Source: Robinsoniella peoriensis (lineage in GTDB: Bacteria > Bacillota > Clostridia > Lachnospirales > Lachnospiraceae). Taken from it: a DNA stretch of 64,000 bases. This document shows positions 63,608 to 64,000 of this stretch, piece after piece (within the stretch, counting starts at the first letter, position 1; each line of letters begins with the position of its first letter). Position numbers and translations under genes: made by a program. Below the pieces are notes generated by a model. That model was not told the origin of the DNA and ran no database searches. It saw only the letters and a list, made by a program, of their open reading frames with translations. The DNA is taken from NCBI RefSeq assembly GCF_042680125.1, contig NZ_JBHTNY010000012.1; one strand, 5' to 3'.

Positions 63608-64000
63608 ATGGAGAAAGATGATAAAAAAGCATTGAGCATGCAGAGTTTCGTATTTGACTCGTTATTAAATAATATGAATGCTGTGTTGTATGTAAGTGAC
63701 ATAGAAACGGACGAGATTATATTTATGAGTAAAAACATGCAGGAGATCTTTGGGGTGGAAAATCCGGAAGGAAAGATTTGCTGGCAGATTTTACAGCGGG
63801 GAATGAACCACCGGTGTTCTTTTTGCCCGATTGCACGTTTACTGGAACAGGACAGCGAAACGCCTTTCTTCGTCTGGGAAGAAGAGAATACGGCTACGGG
63901 ACGTATATACGAAAATTATGACAGTCTGATCAGATGGGCGGACGGCAGGCTGGTTCATTTACAGCATTCCGTTGATATTACGGAATTCAAGCGCATTACG
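63608..64000 (+). CDS. PAS-domain signalling protein, N-terminal part (3' end outside window)
   Basis: An open frame of 131 codons to the window edge, starting with ATG after GAGGGG. Residues 17-130 look like a PAS domain (LNNMNAVLYVSDIETDEIIFMSKNMQEIFG, then LVHLQHSVDITEFKRI). A CFxxC-like pair (HRCSFCPIARLL) sits in its middle, as in many anaerobe PAS proteins. The output domain, which could be GGDEF, EAL or a kinase, lies beyond the window. Confidence 0.8.
   Translation, partial: MEKDDKKALSMQSFVFDSLLNNMNAVLYVSDIETDEIIFMSKNMQEIFGVENPEGKICWQILQRGMNHRCSFCPIARLLEQDSETPFFVWEEENTATGRIYENYDSLIRWADGRLVHLQHSVDITEFKRIT

Noticed and set aside
1..64000. tRNA or rRNA genes
   Set aside because: No cloverleaf with the TTCGANTC-type arm or rRNA segment was noticed on either strand while reading; a covariance search was not possible.

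Overview
The window looks like chromosomal DNA of a low-to-mid GC, spore-forming, anaerobic gut Firmicute, most likely a member of the Lachnospiraceae. The genus cannot be fixed from sequence alone. Supporting signs are a spmA-type sporulation gene, a T-box leader in front of ilvB-ilvN, strong AGGAGG ribosome binding sites, consensus sigma-A promoters (often with an extended TGn -10), several Fe-S or Ni-cofactor genes, and very large secreted glycan-active proteins.

Layout. Positions 1-4620 (+): the end of a metallophosphoesterase, an OmpR-type two-component pair, then AraC regulator, ClpP and a zinc-dependent phospholipase C-like protein. 4785-8291 (-): a TetR-flavodoxin operon with a near-perfect promoter/operator, and a large solute-binding-type lipoprotein. 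8448-10484 (+): a second OmpR-type two-component pair, divergent from the lipoprotein. 10471-13135 (-): ilvB-ilvN behind a T-box leader and consensus promoter. 13167-18092 (-): a nickel-pincer cofactor operon, larE-larB-larC plus an Fe-S aldo/keto reductase, preceded by a MerR-type 19-bp-spacer promoter with a perfect dyad. The regulator encoded just upstream carries two MerR helix-turn-helix domains.

18117-18983 is an 867-bp imperfect palindrome without a convincing gene. It holds two inverted 130-nt copies of a dispersed repeat; a third copy lies at 47342-47496, and end fragments lie near 4631 and 50995. The three copies keep the same three-stem fold through compensatory base changes.

18999-26333: AraC regulator divergent from a LacZ-type beta-galactosidase, a MATE exporter, a YhhN-family membrane protein and SpmA. 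26672-33979: a 2,435-residue secreted GH101-type endo-alpha-N-acetylgalactosaminidase. 34151-36224: an ATPase-TOPRIM gene pair resembling AbiL/PARIS-type phage defence. 36324-40572: MarR with a heterodimeric ABC exporter. 40740-47300: a 2,186-residue secreted GH2 enzyme. 47580-63476: a YesM/YesN-type two-component system, a SurA-like secretion foldase, a 2,658-residue beta-helix/malectin/FIVAR surface protein and a CUT1 sugar ABC transporter. The window ends in a PAS-domain protein.

How it fits together. The right half reads as a host- or plant-glycan foraging region: giant extracellular enzymes release sugars, the CUT1 transporter imports them, the YesMN pair senses them, and cytoplasmic LacZ and AraC-controlled genes process them. 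The left half is mostly housekeeping and regulation. The least explained items are the dispersed structured repeat, the ATPase-TOPRIM pair, the tandem-HTH MerR with its lar operon, and the AraC-coupled ClpP.
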